Shown here: positions 46,850-55,413 of the stretch, in pieces
Position numbering within the stretch: the stretch's first letter is position 1
Layout of the letters: the number at the start of each line of letters is the position of its first letter
Assembly (NCBI GenBank): GCA_963832365.1
Contig: CAWHUL010000016.1
Coordinates: 124,001-188,000, forward strand
Length of the DNA stretch: 64,000 nucleotides
Source: CAWBRT01 sp963832365
GTDB taxonomy: Bacteria > Acidobacteriota > Terriglobia > Terriglobales > Acidobacteriaceae
Direction of reading: 5' to 3'
The notes under the pieces: generated by a model
Databases searched by the model: none
The model's input: only the letters and a program-made list of their open reading frames with translations
What the model was told of the DNA's origin: nothing
Made by a program: the position numbers and the translations under genes

Positions 46850-48799
46850 ATGCGTTGTCTCTGGCCTATGCTGCTGTTTGCCTCTCTGCTGCCCGCATAC
46901 GGACAGCAGTCCGCACCTGCGCCCCAACCGGCGCGACCAGAGCGCGGGCCAGGAACCCCAGCATCCCCAGCAGCGCCCGCTCCTGCAAGCCCAGTAGTTA
47001 CGTCTCCTGGAAGCTCACCAGCGAGCGGAGCAGATTCCTTTGCAACTCTGTGTTCCGACCAGGCGAACTCGAAGCTTCCCAAGTGCCCAACGGCGGACGA
47101 GCGGCGGCGGGCATCCAGGGAATTTCATGAGGCCCTCAGGTTGCAAAAACGATCGCGTGTTCGGGAGGCCTTCGGGCACTTCGAGAAGGCGGCGGCGCTG
47201 GCGCCAAACAACATCGAATACTTGACCGCGCGTGAAGTCGCCCGGCAGAAGCTAGTCTCTGAAGATGTGCAAGCCGGCAACAAAGCCCTGGCCGCCGGAA
47301 GCAGCATGGAAGCTCTCATACTCTTTCGAGAGGCGCTTCGGGTCGATCCCGAAAACGACTTTGCACGCCAACGGTTGCGTGATGCTCTTCCGCGCGCTAC
47401 ACAGGAGAACCTAACGAAGGAGCCGACTCCGCTCACTGAGCAAATTCGCTTGCAGCCCGAAGCAGGCCAGCACAACTTTCATCTCCGCGGAACTGCTCGT
47501 GACATCATCACCCAGGTCGCGCTCGCCTATGGGGTGACCGCCCTATTCGACGACTCGGTCGCAAGCCGCGCCGTGCGGCTCGATATGGAGCAAGCGACAT
47601 GGCAGCAGGCATCTTCCACCCTCGCGCGACTCACCAAAACGCTTTGGTCCCCGCTGTCAGCGCGGCAGGCGCTGTTCGCAGCCGATACCGATGAGAACCG
47701 GCGAAGCCTGCAACGCATGTCGTTGCGCACGTTTTATCTCCCCCAGGCGACCACGCCGCAGGCTCTGAACGAGATCTCGACGACCTTGCGCACGCTGTTC
47801 GAGATCCGTTTTTCGGCGGTTGATCAAACTGCCCATTCGCTCACCGTTCGCGCGGACTCGCAGACACTGGATGCCGTGACGCAATTCTTGCAGGCATTGA
47901 AGGACCAGTTGCCGGAGGTGGTGTTTCAGGTTGACGTTTTTCAGATTTCGAGGAATTACACGCGCGCGATCGGCGCGAGCATACCGACGCAATTCCAGGT
48001 GTTCAACATTCCCACGGAGGTACGTTCACTCACCAGCACTAGCAGCGCGCAAAGCTTGATCAACCAGTTGGTTTCCTCGGGGCTCATCAACCAGTCAAAC
48101 ACTACGGCTATCGCCGGGCTTATCGGGCAATTGCTTGGCCAGCAGAACTCACTGCTTTCGCAGCCATTCGCGGTTTTCGGCGGCGGCATCACGTTCTCGG
48201 CTCTGACCATCCCCGCGGCCAGTTTCAGCTTCTCGCGCGACCTGTCGAGCATCCGGACGCTACAGAGCATGACGCTGCGCGCTGCCCAGGGAACCGCCGC
48301 AATTATGAAGATCGGCCAGAGAGTTCCGGTGCTGAATGCGACCTATGCACCCATCTACAACTCATCTGCCATTAGCCAAGTGCTCGGCAACCAGTCTTAT
48401 GTCGCGCCTCTTCCATCCGTCAACTACGAGGACATCGGGTTTAACATGAAAGCCACCCCGATAATTCATCGCGACAATTCAGTCAGCATTAAGCTGGAGA
48501 TGCAGATTCGCTCGCTCGGGGCAATGAGCGTCAATGGTGTTCCGATCATCAACAACCGCGAATTTAACGGCTTTATCTCCGCGAAGGACGGCGAATCCAT
48601 CATGGCGGCCGCCAATCTCAATCACAGTGAGTCGCGTACCTTGCAGGGGTTTTCGTTGCTTACCACTATCTCCGGGCTCGCGAAGCGGGAAACCATGGAG
48701 ACTGATGACGAGATGCTCGTTGTTCTGACTCCGCACGTGGTTAGCGCCAACCCGGAGGCGGGCCCAATCATCATGCTGCCGAACACCATGCCAAAGTAG
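46850..48799 (+). CDS. Secretin-like outer-membrane protein with TPR segment (GspD/PilQ type)
   Basis: The 649-residue protein has a signal peptide, a Pro/Ala-rich linker (20-80) and a TPR-like helical segment (about 90-180, including HFEKAAALAPNN and LFREALRVDPEN). A secretin N-domain region follows (LRGTARDIITQVALAYGVTALFD and SLTVRADSQTLDAVTQFLQAL). The secretin homology domain has LRAAQGTAAIMKIGQRVPVL, IGFNMKATP and ending LAKRETMETDDEMLVVLTPHVV. Secretins form the outer-membrane ring of type II secretion or type IV pili. No other secretion genes are nearby, so it is an orphan secretin whose system cannot be named. The N-terminal TPR part is unusual for PilQ. Confidence 0.88.
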   Translation: MRCLWPMLLFASLLPAYGQQSAPAPQPARPERGPGTPASPAAPAPASPVVTSPGSSPASGADSFATLCSDQANSKLPKCPTADERRRASREFHEALRLQKRSRVREAFGHFEKAAALAPNNIEYLTAREVARQKLVSEDVQAGNKALAAGSSMEALILFREALRVDPENDFARQRLRDALPRATQENLTKEPTPLTEQIRLQPEAGQHNFHLRGTARDIITQVALAYGVTALFDDSVASRAVRLDMEQATWQQASSTLARLTKTLWSPLSARQALFAADTDENRRSLQRMSLRTFYLPQATTPQALNEISTTLRTLFEIRFSAVDQTAHSLTVRADSQTLDAVTQFLQALKDQLPEVVFQVDVFQISRNYTRAIGASIPTQFQVFNIPTEVRSLTSTSSAQSLINQLVSSGLINQSNTTAIAGLIGQLLGQQNSLLSQPFAVFGGGITFSALTIPAASFSFSRDLSSIRTLQSMTLRAAQGTAAIMKIGQRVPVLNATYAPIYNSSAISQVLGNQSYVAPLPSVNYEDIGFNMKATPIIHRDNSVSIKLEMQIRSLGAMSVNGVPIINNREFNGFISAKDGESIMAAANLNHSESRTLQGFSLLTTISGLAKRETMETDDEMLVVLTPHVVSANPEAGPIIMLPNTMPK

Positions 48800-48823
48800 A
48801 GTGGCTGTTGCCAGAAGCCCAGT

Positions 48824-49735
48824 TTACTTTCCGCTTTCCGCAATCTCGAAATCCACCAATGGTTTCAGCACATCGGCGGGCATATTGACAACGTTCCCGA
48901 CGCGGCGACCATTGATGAAGAAAGTCGGGGTCGAGGCAATCGCCACATCGTCTCCCAGTTTCTTGGAACGCGCCACACGCTCCTTCGTCTCAGCGGAATC
49001 CGTGCAGGCGGCGACCTTCTTGGCGTCTACGCCTGCGCCCGCAGCCAACTCGTTGAACTTCGTGGTCAGCGCAGCGGCCCCGCTCTCGTGCAACTGGTTC
49101 ATCGCATCCTGCTGCTCATAGACCGAGGCAATGAACTTCCAGGCTGCGTCGTTGTTCTCACGCACGATGCAATCGACGTAGGCGGCTGCTTTCTGCGCCC
49201 AGGGGTGGATTTGATCCAACGGATAATTCTGGAAGATGAGCCTGACCTTTGGCTCCTCGCTCATCAGCTTCTCGATGGCTGGCTGCACCTGCTTGCACGC
49301 GGGACACTCAAGGTCTCCGAACTCCACAATCGTGATTACCGGCGTGGCTGCTCCCTTGGTAGGACCGAACGCCGCCTTCTCCAGAATCGCCCGATCCCTG
49401 GCAAATGGATCGGCGCCAAAAGGCATCAGGTCGCCCGCGATGGCATAGTCCTTCGCGACAAATAGCTTCGTCATCTGCTGCCCTTTGGGCGTGCTCACAA
49501 CGGCAGTAACCTCGGCCACCCCGTCAATGGGAGAAGCCTTGATCGCAGCCACTTTGAAAACCAGGTTGGGTTCGAAGCCGAACATGCGGTGAAAGAAAGC
49601 ATTCACGGTCGCCTCGCTCGGCAGGTTCGAGCCGGATTGCGCGGCTTTGCCTGCCGGGGCTGCGCCGCTGGTCTGGGCCAGCACGCACGATACCAGAATA
49701 AGAATCGCCAAAGAAACCGCTAGGGTACGTTTCAT
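48824..49735 (-). CDS. DsbA-like thioredoxin-fold protein (periplasmic)
   Basis: The 303-residue protein has a signal peptide (AVSLAILILVSCVLAQ), an N-terminal extension of about 90 residues and a thioredoxin-fold domain with active site Cys144-Pro-Ala-Cys147 in FGDLECPACKQV and the cis-Pro loop STPTFFINGRRV. It resembles Thioredoxin_4/ScsC/BdbD-type proteins that introduce or isomerise disulfides in the periplasm. The reoxidant is probably the VKOR encoded at 59030. It is convergent with the secretin gene, whose stop is 24 bp away. Confidence 0.9.
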   Translation of the reverse strand: MKRTLAVSLAILILVSCVLAQTSGAAPAGKAAQSGSNLPSEATVNAFFHRMFGFEPNLVFKVAAIKASPIDGVAEVTAVVSTPKGQQMTKLFVAKDYAIAGDLMPFGADPFARDRAILEKAAFGPTKGAATPVITIVEFGDLECPACKQVQPAIEKLMSEEPKVRLIFQNYPLDQIHPWAQKAAAYVDCIVRENNDAAWKFIASVYEQQDAMNQLHESGAAALTTKFNELAAGAGVDAKKVAACTDSAETKERVARSKKLGDDVAIASTPTFFINGRRVGNVVNMPADVLKPLVDFEIAESGK

Positions 49736-49811
49736 GTGCCTTCCTGTCGAGTGAAATGAACCGCTGTGAACGGGCTCCCAGGAAACCGAAAATGTGCCTG
49801 GAGAGCAGGAA

Positions 49812-51452
49812 TCAGACCTCGTGGCGTGCGGCGATGGGGAATCTGCGTCCCACGCCGAAAGCCTTTTCGGAAATCTTCAGCCCCGGAGCCGCTTGCTGCC
49901 TTTTGTATTCGGCACGGTCGACCATCTTGATCACCGCTCGTACCAGTGCCGGATCAATCTTGCGTTGGCCGGCAATCTCATCGGCCGGCTTCATGTCTTC
50001 AACATAATCGACAAGAATCTGGTCGAGTATGTCGTAGGGGGGCAGCGAGTCACTGTCCTTCTGGTCCGGACGCAATTCCGCGGATGGGGGTTTGGTGATA
50101 GTCGACTGCGGGATCACGGGGCGCCGCGAGTTCACGTATTCGGCAATCCGATAAACCAGCGTCTTGGGCACATCGGAGATCACCGCCAGCCCGCCCACCA
50201 TATCTCCATAGAGCGTGCAATAGCCAACCCCGATCTCCGATTTGTTTCCGGTCGACAATACCAGCGCCCCGAACTTGTTCGAAATCGCCATCAGCAACGT
50301 GCCCCGTGCGCGCGCCTGTATGTTTTCTTCCGTCACGTCTTCGCCGAGAGCGGAAAACACCTTGGAAAGCCCACTGCGATACGAATCGAAAATCCCTTGT
50401 ATTGGAATAATTTCAAAGCGAATGTTCAAGTTCCGCGCGAGCTTCCGGGCGTCTTGCACGCTGCCCTCGGAGGAATACTGGCTCGGCATCGCCACGCCAA
50501 TCACGTTTTCCGCGCCGAGCGCTTCCACGGCGATCACGGCAGTCAGCGCCGAATCGATTCCGCCGCTCAGGCCGATCAGCGCCTTTCCGAAGCCGCACTT
50601 TCTCACATAGTCGCGCGTTCCGAGCACCAGCGCCGCAAAGGCGCTTGCCGCTTCCCCTTCAATGCAGGGATGTAAGTCTCCCTGCCTCGCTTCGGTATCG
50701 TAGTAAATCAGGTCTTCTTCGAACGACTTCGCCTGCGCCAAAACCTCCCCGTCCGGACCCACAACGATGCTCGACCCGTCAAAAACGAGACTGTCGTTCC
50801 CGCCCACCTGGTTCACCATCACCACCGGAACCTGGTGATGCCGCGCAATGGATGCCAACATCTCCCGCCGCAATTCACGCTTGCCCAGGTGGAAGGGAGA
50901 GGCTGAGATGTTCAGCACCACTTCACCCCCGGCCTGGATTAGTTCTTCCACCGGATCGACCCGGTAGAGCCTGCGATTCCAGAAAGTCTTGTCGTTCCAG
51001 GCGTCTTCGCAGATGGTCAGCGCAAGTTTTTTCCCGTCGAGCGCAAACAACTCCTGCCGCTCCGCGGGAGCGAAGTTGCGCATCTCGTCGAAAACGTCGT
51101 AGGTGGGCAACAGGCGTTTTGACTGCACCAGCGCCACTTCCCCATCGCGCAGCACGGCGGCTGAATTCATGACCGACTTGCCGGTTTCATAGCAGGCGCG
51201 GCTGACGAAGCCGCAGACGCAGACAATACCGCGAGTCTGGGCGGCAATCTCCTCCAGCGCCTGGCGGCAGCGGGCGACAAAGCCAGGCCTCTCCACCAAG
51301 TCGCGAGGCGGATAGCCACAGACACTGAGCTCCGGAAACAGCACAAGACCGGCGCTGCCCTGCTGTGCGCAGCGGGCGAATTCGATGATCTTCCGGGCAT
51401 TGCCGGTAAAATCACCAACCGTCGGGTTCACTTGGGCGAGCGCGATTATCAC
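49812..51452 (-). CDS. nadE: NAD+ synthase, glutamine-hydrolysing
   Basis: The 546-residue protein combines an N-terminal nitrilase-type glutaminase (LAQVNPTVGDFTGN, LVLFPELSVCGYPPRDL, catalytic Cys in LTICEDAW) with a C-terminal NAD synthase (PP-loop LSGGIDSALTAVIAVEAL, LSTGNKSEIGVGYCTLYGDMVGG). It amidates nicotinic acid adenine dinucleotide to NAD in the cytoplasm, using glutamine as ammonia donor. Typical length for the two-domain enzymes. Alone on the minus strand. Confidence 0.96.
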   Translation of the reverse strand: MIIALAQVNPTVGDFTGNARKIIEFARCAQQGSAGLVLFPELSVCGYPPRDLVERPGFVARCRQALEEIAAQTRGIVCVCGFVSRACYETGKSVMNSAAVLRDGEVALVQSKRLLPTYDVFDEMRNFAPAERQELFALDGKKLALTICEDAWNDKTFWNRRLYRVDPVEELIQAGGEVVLNISASPFHLGKRELRREMLASIARHHQVPVVMVNQVGGNDSLVFDGSSIVVGPDGEVLAQAKSFEEDLIYYDTEARQGDLHPCIEGEAASAFAALVLGTRDYVRKCGFGKALIGLSGGIDSALTAVIAVEALGAENVIGVAMPSQYSSEGSVQDARKLARNLNIRFEIIPIQGIFDSYRSGLSKVFSALGEDVTEENIQARARGTLLMAISNKFGALVLSTGNKSEIGVGYCTLYGDMVGGLAVISDVPKTLVYRIAEYVNSRRPVIPQSTITKPPSAELRPDQKDSDSLPPYDILDQILVDYVEDMKPADEIAGQRKIDPALVRAVIKMVDRAEYKRQQAAPGLKISEKAFGVGRRFPIAARHEV

Positions 51453-51530
51453 AACTACAGTTTAAAGGCTAGGGCGCAACTTTGGTACAGCGAGCGTTTT
51501 AAGTGTATCTGCCGCACTACCCCCACAACA

Positions 51531-51550
51531 GTTTTGAGTTTCAAGTTTCA
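51531..51550 (+). repeat. Short TTTCAAG repeat, family C
   Basis: GTTTTGAGTTTCAAGTTTCA resembles the repeated arms at 56631 and 56761. Lies between nadE and the NamZ gene. Confidence 0.4.
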
Positions 51551-51594
51551 TGTCACAATCGCCAGTGACGAACGGGGGTGTTGGCCTGAGGGGC

Positions 51595-53016
51595 TCAATA
51601 CAGCAGGTACTTCTGTCGGATGCGGGTGAATTCTTTCAGCCGCTCGCGCCAGCCATCCGCAATGCGGCGCGGGTCGTCTCCCCGCACCAGTGCCTGGAAG
51701 GTCGCGCGGTCTACCAGCAGATCGGCAATCCGCCTGGGAGCAAACTGCCGTGGATAAAGCTTCAGCAGTGCCGAAGCGATTTCCAGCCCCAGCTCGGGGG
51801 AATCCAGCTGGGTGCGCCCGGTGAGCAGAATGTGAACTCCATGGCAGAGCTGCTTGGCATGGGTGCTGCTGGCCGGTGTGAAGGAAATCGGAATGAATCG
51901 CACTCCGCCCAATTCGCGCGCGTTCAGATACGTGGCGAGCTGCTGCCCGTCGATCCAGGGCGCGCCAAGCACTTCGAACGGCGTTTCCGTTCCCCGCCCG
52001 ACCGAGACATTCGTCCCTTCAATCAGCGCCACTCCGGGATACAGGGTCGCCGCTTCCAGGCTGCGCAGATTTGGTGAAGGGTTCGTCCACGGCAGTCCCG
52101 TCGCATCAAACCAATTGCCACGTTGCCATCCCTCCATTCGGATAACCGACAAGTTCGCGCCGATTTTGCGCTCGGAGTTGAACAGCAGCGCCAACTCGCC
52201 CATGGTCATCGCATGACGGATCGGAACTGGATGATAGTTCACAAAGCTCCCTTGTCCGGCGGGGTCCCCGTTACGTGCTTTTGACGGCATCGGGGGAAAG
52301 GCGTCGGAGACTGAGCCTTGCACGAACGCTCCCGTGATTGGGTTGGGCCGGTCCAGCACGATCAGCGGCAGCTTCGCCGCGGCACATGCTTCGAGAAAAT
52401 ATCCCAGTGTCGTTTCGTAGGTATACCAGCGCACGCCAGCGTCCTGAATGTCGAAAACTACGGTGTCAAGCCCCTTCAGAACCTCTGGCGAAGGCCGCCG
52501 GGCCGCGTCAGTGGCGCCATAGACGCTGTAAACGCGCACGCCAGTCGCCTGGTCACGCACCTCGTTGATCTGTGTCGTATCGTGGACGCCGCTGATGCCG
52601 TGCTCGGGGCTGAAGATTGCGCGCAGTTCAACATCGGGCATACGAGCCAGCAGGTCGATGCCGCGCCGGCCCTGCGAGTCGGTCCCGGTTTGGTTCGTCA
52701 CCAGCCCGACCCGGCATGGACGCGACGCGCAACTTGGCGGGCGAGCTGCCGCGCCGATCTTTGCGGCGACAGGGGCAGAAAACAGCGCTCCACGCTCGGT
52801 CAGCACGTCGAGTCCGGTCTTCACATGGCCATTGCGCGACTGCAACGAGCGCGTTGAGCGAAAATCAGGCGGTGTTTGGGCCCCGGCTGATAACTCGGCA
52901 CCCAGAAGGAAGGAGATCAACACCAGAAAGGTCGCCAGGCACGCCCCGATCACCGACGTCGCGAGAGGAAGGGCGATTGATCGCTCGTACCCGGCGCGCA
53001 AGCTGCCGGCGGTCAC
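51595..53016 (-). CDS. DUF1343/NamZ-family exo-beta-N-acetylmuramidase-like protein
   Basis: The protein of 473 residues has an N-terminal membrane or signal segment (VIGACLATFLVLISFLLGAEL) and then the DUF1343 domain: VGLVTNQTGTDSQGRRGIDLL, FSPEHGISGV, VYSVYGATDAARRPSPEVLKGLDTVVFDIQDAGVRWYTYETTL, VLDRPNPITG and VGRGTETPFEVLGAPWIDG. DUF1343 enzymes were shown to remove terminal MurNAc from peptidoglycan fragments (NamZ). It would act in the periplasm, alongside nagZ and anmK 9-11 kb away. The GTG start overlaps the stop of the upstream kinase gene (GTGA), so the two are coupled. Confidence 0.9.
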   Translation of the reverse strand: MTAGSLRAGYERSIALPLATSVIGACLATFLVLISFLLGAELSAGAQTPPDFRSTRSLQSRNGHVKTGLDVLTERGALFSAPVAAKIGAAARPPSCASRPCRVGLVTNQTGTDSQGRRGIDLLARMPDVELRAIFSPEHGISGVHDTTQINEVRDQATGVRVYSVYGATDAARRPSPEVLKGLDTVVFDIQDAGVRWYTYETTLGYFLEACAAAKLPLIVLDRPNPITGAFVQGSVSDAFPPMPSKARNGDPAGQGSFVNYHPVPIRHAMTMGELALLFNSERKIGANLSVIRMEGWQRGNWFDATGLPWTNPSPNLRSLEAATLYPGVALIEGTNVSVGRGTETPFEVLGAPWIDGQQLATYLNARELGGVRFIPISFTPASSTHAKQLCHGVHILLTGRTQLDSPELGLEIASALLKLYPRQFAPRRIADLLVDRATFQALVRGDDPRRIADGWRERLKEFTRIRQKYLLY

Positions 53017-53999
53017 GGTTGCCCATCAACCGCCGTTTCGTTCTGTTTCAGGCGCACGACAATAATCTTGGCGAACCCCTCTTCGAATTTCGGCGGGCGA
53101 AGTTTCTGAGCCATCCGCTGCATCACTTCATCCGGCACGTTTCGCGAACGCTTGCGGTTGCGCTCGATGCAGACCTCGGCTGGAACGTCGAAGAAGACCG
53201 CATGCGCCTCGTATCCGTACTCGCGCGCCATCTTGACCCAACTATGACGCTCGCGCGGAGACAGATTGGTCGCGTCGATATAATTCATCGGACGCCCGGC
53301 AATCAGCCGTGATCTGAGCAGCGAACGCAGCGACGAGAACACCAGGTCCTGATATCTCTGCTCAGTCGGATCATCGAACAACAATCCACGGATCAGGTCG
53401 CTCGAAAGAGGAATGATGTTGTGCCGCTTGAACCAGGAGCTCTTGCCCGAGCCTGGCAACCCGATTGAGAGCACCACGGCGCCCTTCGGCTTGCCGCGTT
53501 CAGTCGCGGGCTTGGCCGCCGGTTGAGCCTCGGCGGACGCCGGCTCCGCGTCGTCGCGGTCGACCTCCGACGCCTCCCCCGTGGCCTGTCCAGGGGCAAT
53601 CGGCAGCGACGGAGAAGCTCTTCCGGGCCGCGATGGGCGCTGTTCCGGCCGGGGCTGGTTGCGAGGCTTTCCTCCGCCGCCCCTGCGCCGCGAGCGATCA
53701 CGCCGCGGACCTTGACCACCGCCGCTCTTCTCCCCTGTGGGGGCAGGAGCTTCCGGCGGTTCGGTCTCGGGCTGCGGCTCGTACTCCGGCTGCAGCTCGT
53801 GTTGAAAATCGCGTGCTTCAGCCGGCAAATTCACGGTTTCACCGGCGGTGGTTGGGGCCTCGTGAGATTCGCCGGTCGGAGCTTCGCGATCGAGAAATGT
53901 CGGCTGCAACGGCGCCTGGCCTGGGTCGGCGTCCTTCGGTTGCAGATCGTCTGTGCCTTTATTGCGCCGCTTCATGCGGTCGCGCATCCACTTGCGCAT
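53013..53999 (-). CDS. P-loop kinase-like protein (polynucleotide kinase type) with disordered N-terminus
   Basis: The 328-residue protein has a long N-terminal region (about 1-185) rich in Pro, Glu, Arg and Gly, likely disordered, with basic RRDRSRRRGGGG patches that may bind nucleic acid. The C-terminal domain is an AAA_33/polynucleotide kinase-like ATPase: LSIGLPGSGKSSWFKRHN (Walker A), DATNLSPRERHSW, and ERNRKRSRNVPDEVMQRM. It may phosphorylate a 5'-hydroxyl or another small target; substrate unknown. I chose ATG at 53999; the longer frame to 54239 lies in non-coding DNA before gap. Its stop overlaps the NamZ start. Confidence 0.8.
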   Translation of the reverse strand: MRKWMRDRMKRRNKGTDDLQPKDADPGQAPLQPTFLDREAPTGESHEAPTTAGETVNLPAEARDFQHELQPEYEPQPETEPPEAPAPTGEKSGGGQGPRRDRSRRRGGGGKPRNQPRPEQRPSRPGRASPSLPIAPGQATGEASEVDRDDAEPASAEAQPAAKPATERGKPKGAVVLSIGLPGSGKSSWFKRHNIIPLSSDLIRGLLFDDPTEQRYQDLVFSSLRSLLRSRLIAGRPMNYIDATNLSPRERHSWVKMAREYGYEAHAVFFDVPAEVCIERNRKRSRNVPDEVMQRMAQKLRPPKFEEGFAKIIVVRLKQNETAVDGQP

Positions 54000-54137
54000 A
54001 CCGGGCTTATACCACAATTTAGCCGCCTTGGGCGAGGTACTAAGCAGATTCCCAGGCACCAGCTCTGCCAATACGGGCTGCACAAGCCGAGGCGGGAAAG
54101 TTCGCGGATTTCTGCTGCTCTGGATGGCCGTGCGGGT

Positions 54138-54166
54138 TTGCCTCCACGGGGGACGGATGCTAGCAT
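54138..54166 (+). promoter_or_regulatory. Possible promoter of gap-pgk operon
   Basis: TTGCCT and TAGCAT with 17-bp spacing, about 100 bp before the gap start. Both hexamers match consensus at four of six positions. Confidence 0.3.
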
Positions 54167-54268
54167 TTTCTATTCTGCAAAGGCCCGCAGACCTCGTTGG
54201 TGTGCCGGCTGCCACGCGGATCGCAGCAAGGATTCGCACGAACGGATATTCTTATTCTTGGAGGCAAA

Positions 54269-55279
54269 ATGGCAATCAAGGTGGGTATTAACGGCTTTGG
54301 CCGCATCGGGCGCAATGTTTTGCGCACCACGTTGGGCAACAAAGACATCGAAATCGTCGCCGTCAACGACCTTACGGACCCGAAGACGCTGGCGCACCTG
54401 CTGAAGTACGACTCCATCCTCGGCAACCTGCCAAATAATATTTCCGCAACCGCCGATTCTATCCAGATCGATGGCCGCAAGATCAGGGTCTACGCCGAAA
54501 AGGACCCGTCCAAGCTCGATTGGCAATCGCAGGGCGCACAGGTCGTGGTGGAGTCTACCGGACGCTTCACCGACGCCACGCAAGCCAAGAACCACCTTCG
54601 CGGCACCGTCAAGAAGGTCATCATCTCCGCGCCTGCGAAGAACGAGGACCTCACCATCGTGTTGGGCGTCAACCAGGATAAATACGATCCAGCCAAGCAC
54701 AATATTATTTCCAACGCTTCCTGCACCACCAATTGCCTGGCGCCGGTGGCCAAGGTTCTCAACGACACCTTCACCATCCAGAAGGGCACGATGACCACGA
54801 TCCACTCCTACACCAACGATCAGGTCATCCTCGACTTTCCGCACAAGGATCTGCGCCGCGCGCGTGCCGCCGCGCTGTCGATGATTCCGACTTCCACCGG
54901 CGCCGCTAAGGCCGTCTATCTTGCAATTCCCGAGTTGAAAGGCAAACTCGACGGATTCGCCATCCGCGTGCCAACGCCTAATGTCTCGGTAGTCGATCTG
55001 GTCGTGCTTACCGAAAAGCAAACCAGCGTGGAAGAGGTTAATGCCGCGATGAAGAAAGCCAGCCTGGAGGGTCCACTGAAGGGCTATCTTGGCTATGATG
55101 AGAATGAACTCGTCTCGTGCGATTTCCGCGGCGACTCACGCTCTTCGATCTTCGACGCTCCGCTCACTCGCGTAGTCGGTGGAAACCTGGTCAAGGTGAT
55201 CGCCTGGTACGACAACGAGTGGGGTTATAGCTGCCGTGTGCGCGACCTGATCACCTTTATGGCCGCCAAAGGGCTGTAA
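54269..55279 (+). CDS. gap: Glyceraldehyde-3-phosphate dehydrogenase, type I
   Basis: The 336-residue protein opens AIKVGINGFGRIGRNVLR (NAD-binding), contains the catalytic Cys in SNASCTTNCLAP, the TVHSYT-like TIHSYTNDQ and the WYDNEWGYSCRV ending. It oxidises glyceraldehyde 3-phosphate to 1,3-bisphosphoglycerate with NAD. A GGAGG site precedes the ATG. It heads the gap-pgk-macrodomain-tpiA cluster; a terminator and a second hairpin separate it from pgk, so expression of pgk may be partly independent. Confidence 0.97.
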   Translation: MAIKVGINGFGRIGRNVLRTTLGNKDIEIVAVNDLTDPKTLAHLLKYDSILGNLPNNISATADSIQIDGRKIRVYAEKDPSKLDWQSQGAQVVVESTGRFTDATQAKNHLRGTVKKVIISAPAKNEDLTIVLGVNQDKYDPAKHNIISNASCTTNCLAPVAKVLNDTFTIQKGTMTTIHSYTNDQVILDFPHKDLRRARAAALSMIPTSTGAAKAVYLAIPELKGKLDGFAIRVPTPNVSVVDLVVLTEKQTSVEEVNAAMKKASLEGPLKGYLGYDENELVSCDFRGDSRSSIFDAPLTRVVGGNLVKVIAWYDNEWGYSCRVRDLITFMAAKGL

Positions 55280-55283
55280 GAAC

Positions 55284-55305
55284 AGGCGCGGGCGGGCGCC
55301 TTTTT
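55284..55305 (+). terminator. Rho-independent terminator after gap
   Basis: AGGCGC-GGGCGG-GCGCCT followed by TTTT. Located five bases after the gap stop, inside the operon. Confidence 0.75.
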
Positions 55306-55318
55306 AGGGATTTATACG

Positions 55319-55350
55319 GTCCGGCCTGCCACGTTGGCATAGGCCGGACC
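55319..55350 (+). other. Long GC-rich hairpin between gap and pgk
   Basis: GGTCCGGCCT pairs with AGGCCGGACC, and the 12-nt centre (GCCACGTTGGCA) pairs further. There is no T-run, so it is more likely an RNA processing, stability or attenuation element than a second terminator. Confidence 0.6.
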
Positions 55351-55413
55351 GGTTAATCCGGCGTTGGAATACCGTCAGTGACCATTAGGCTGTAAAGACA
55401 GAGGATTGTAGCC

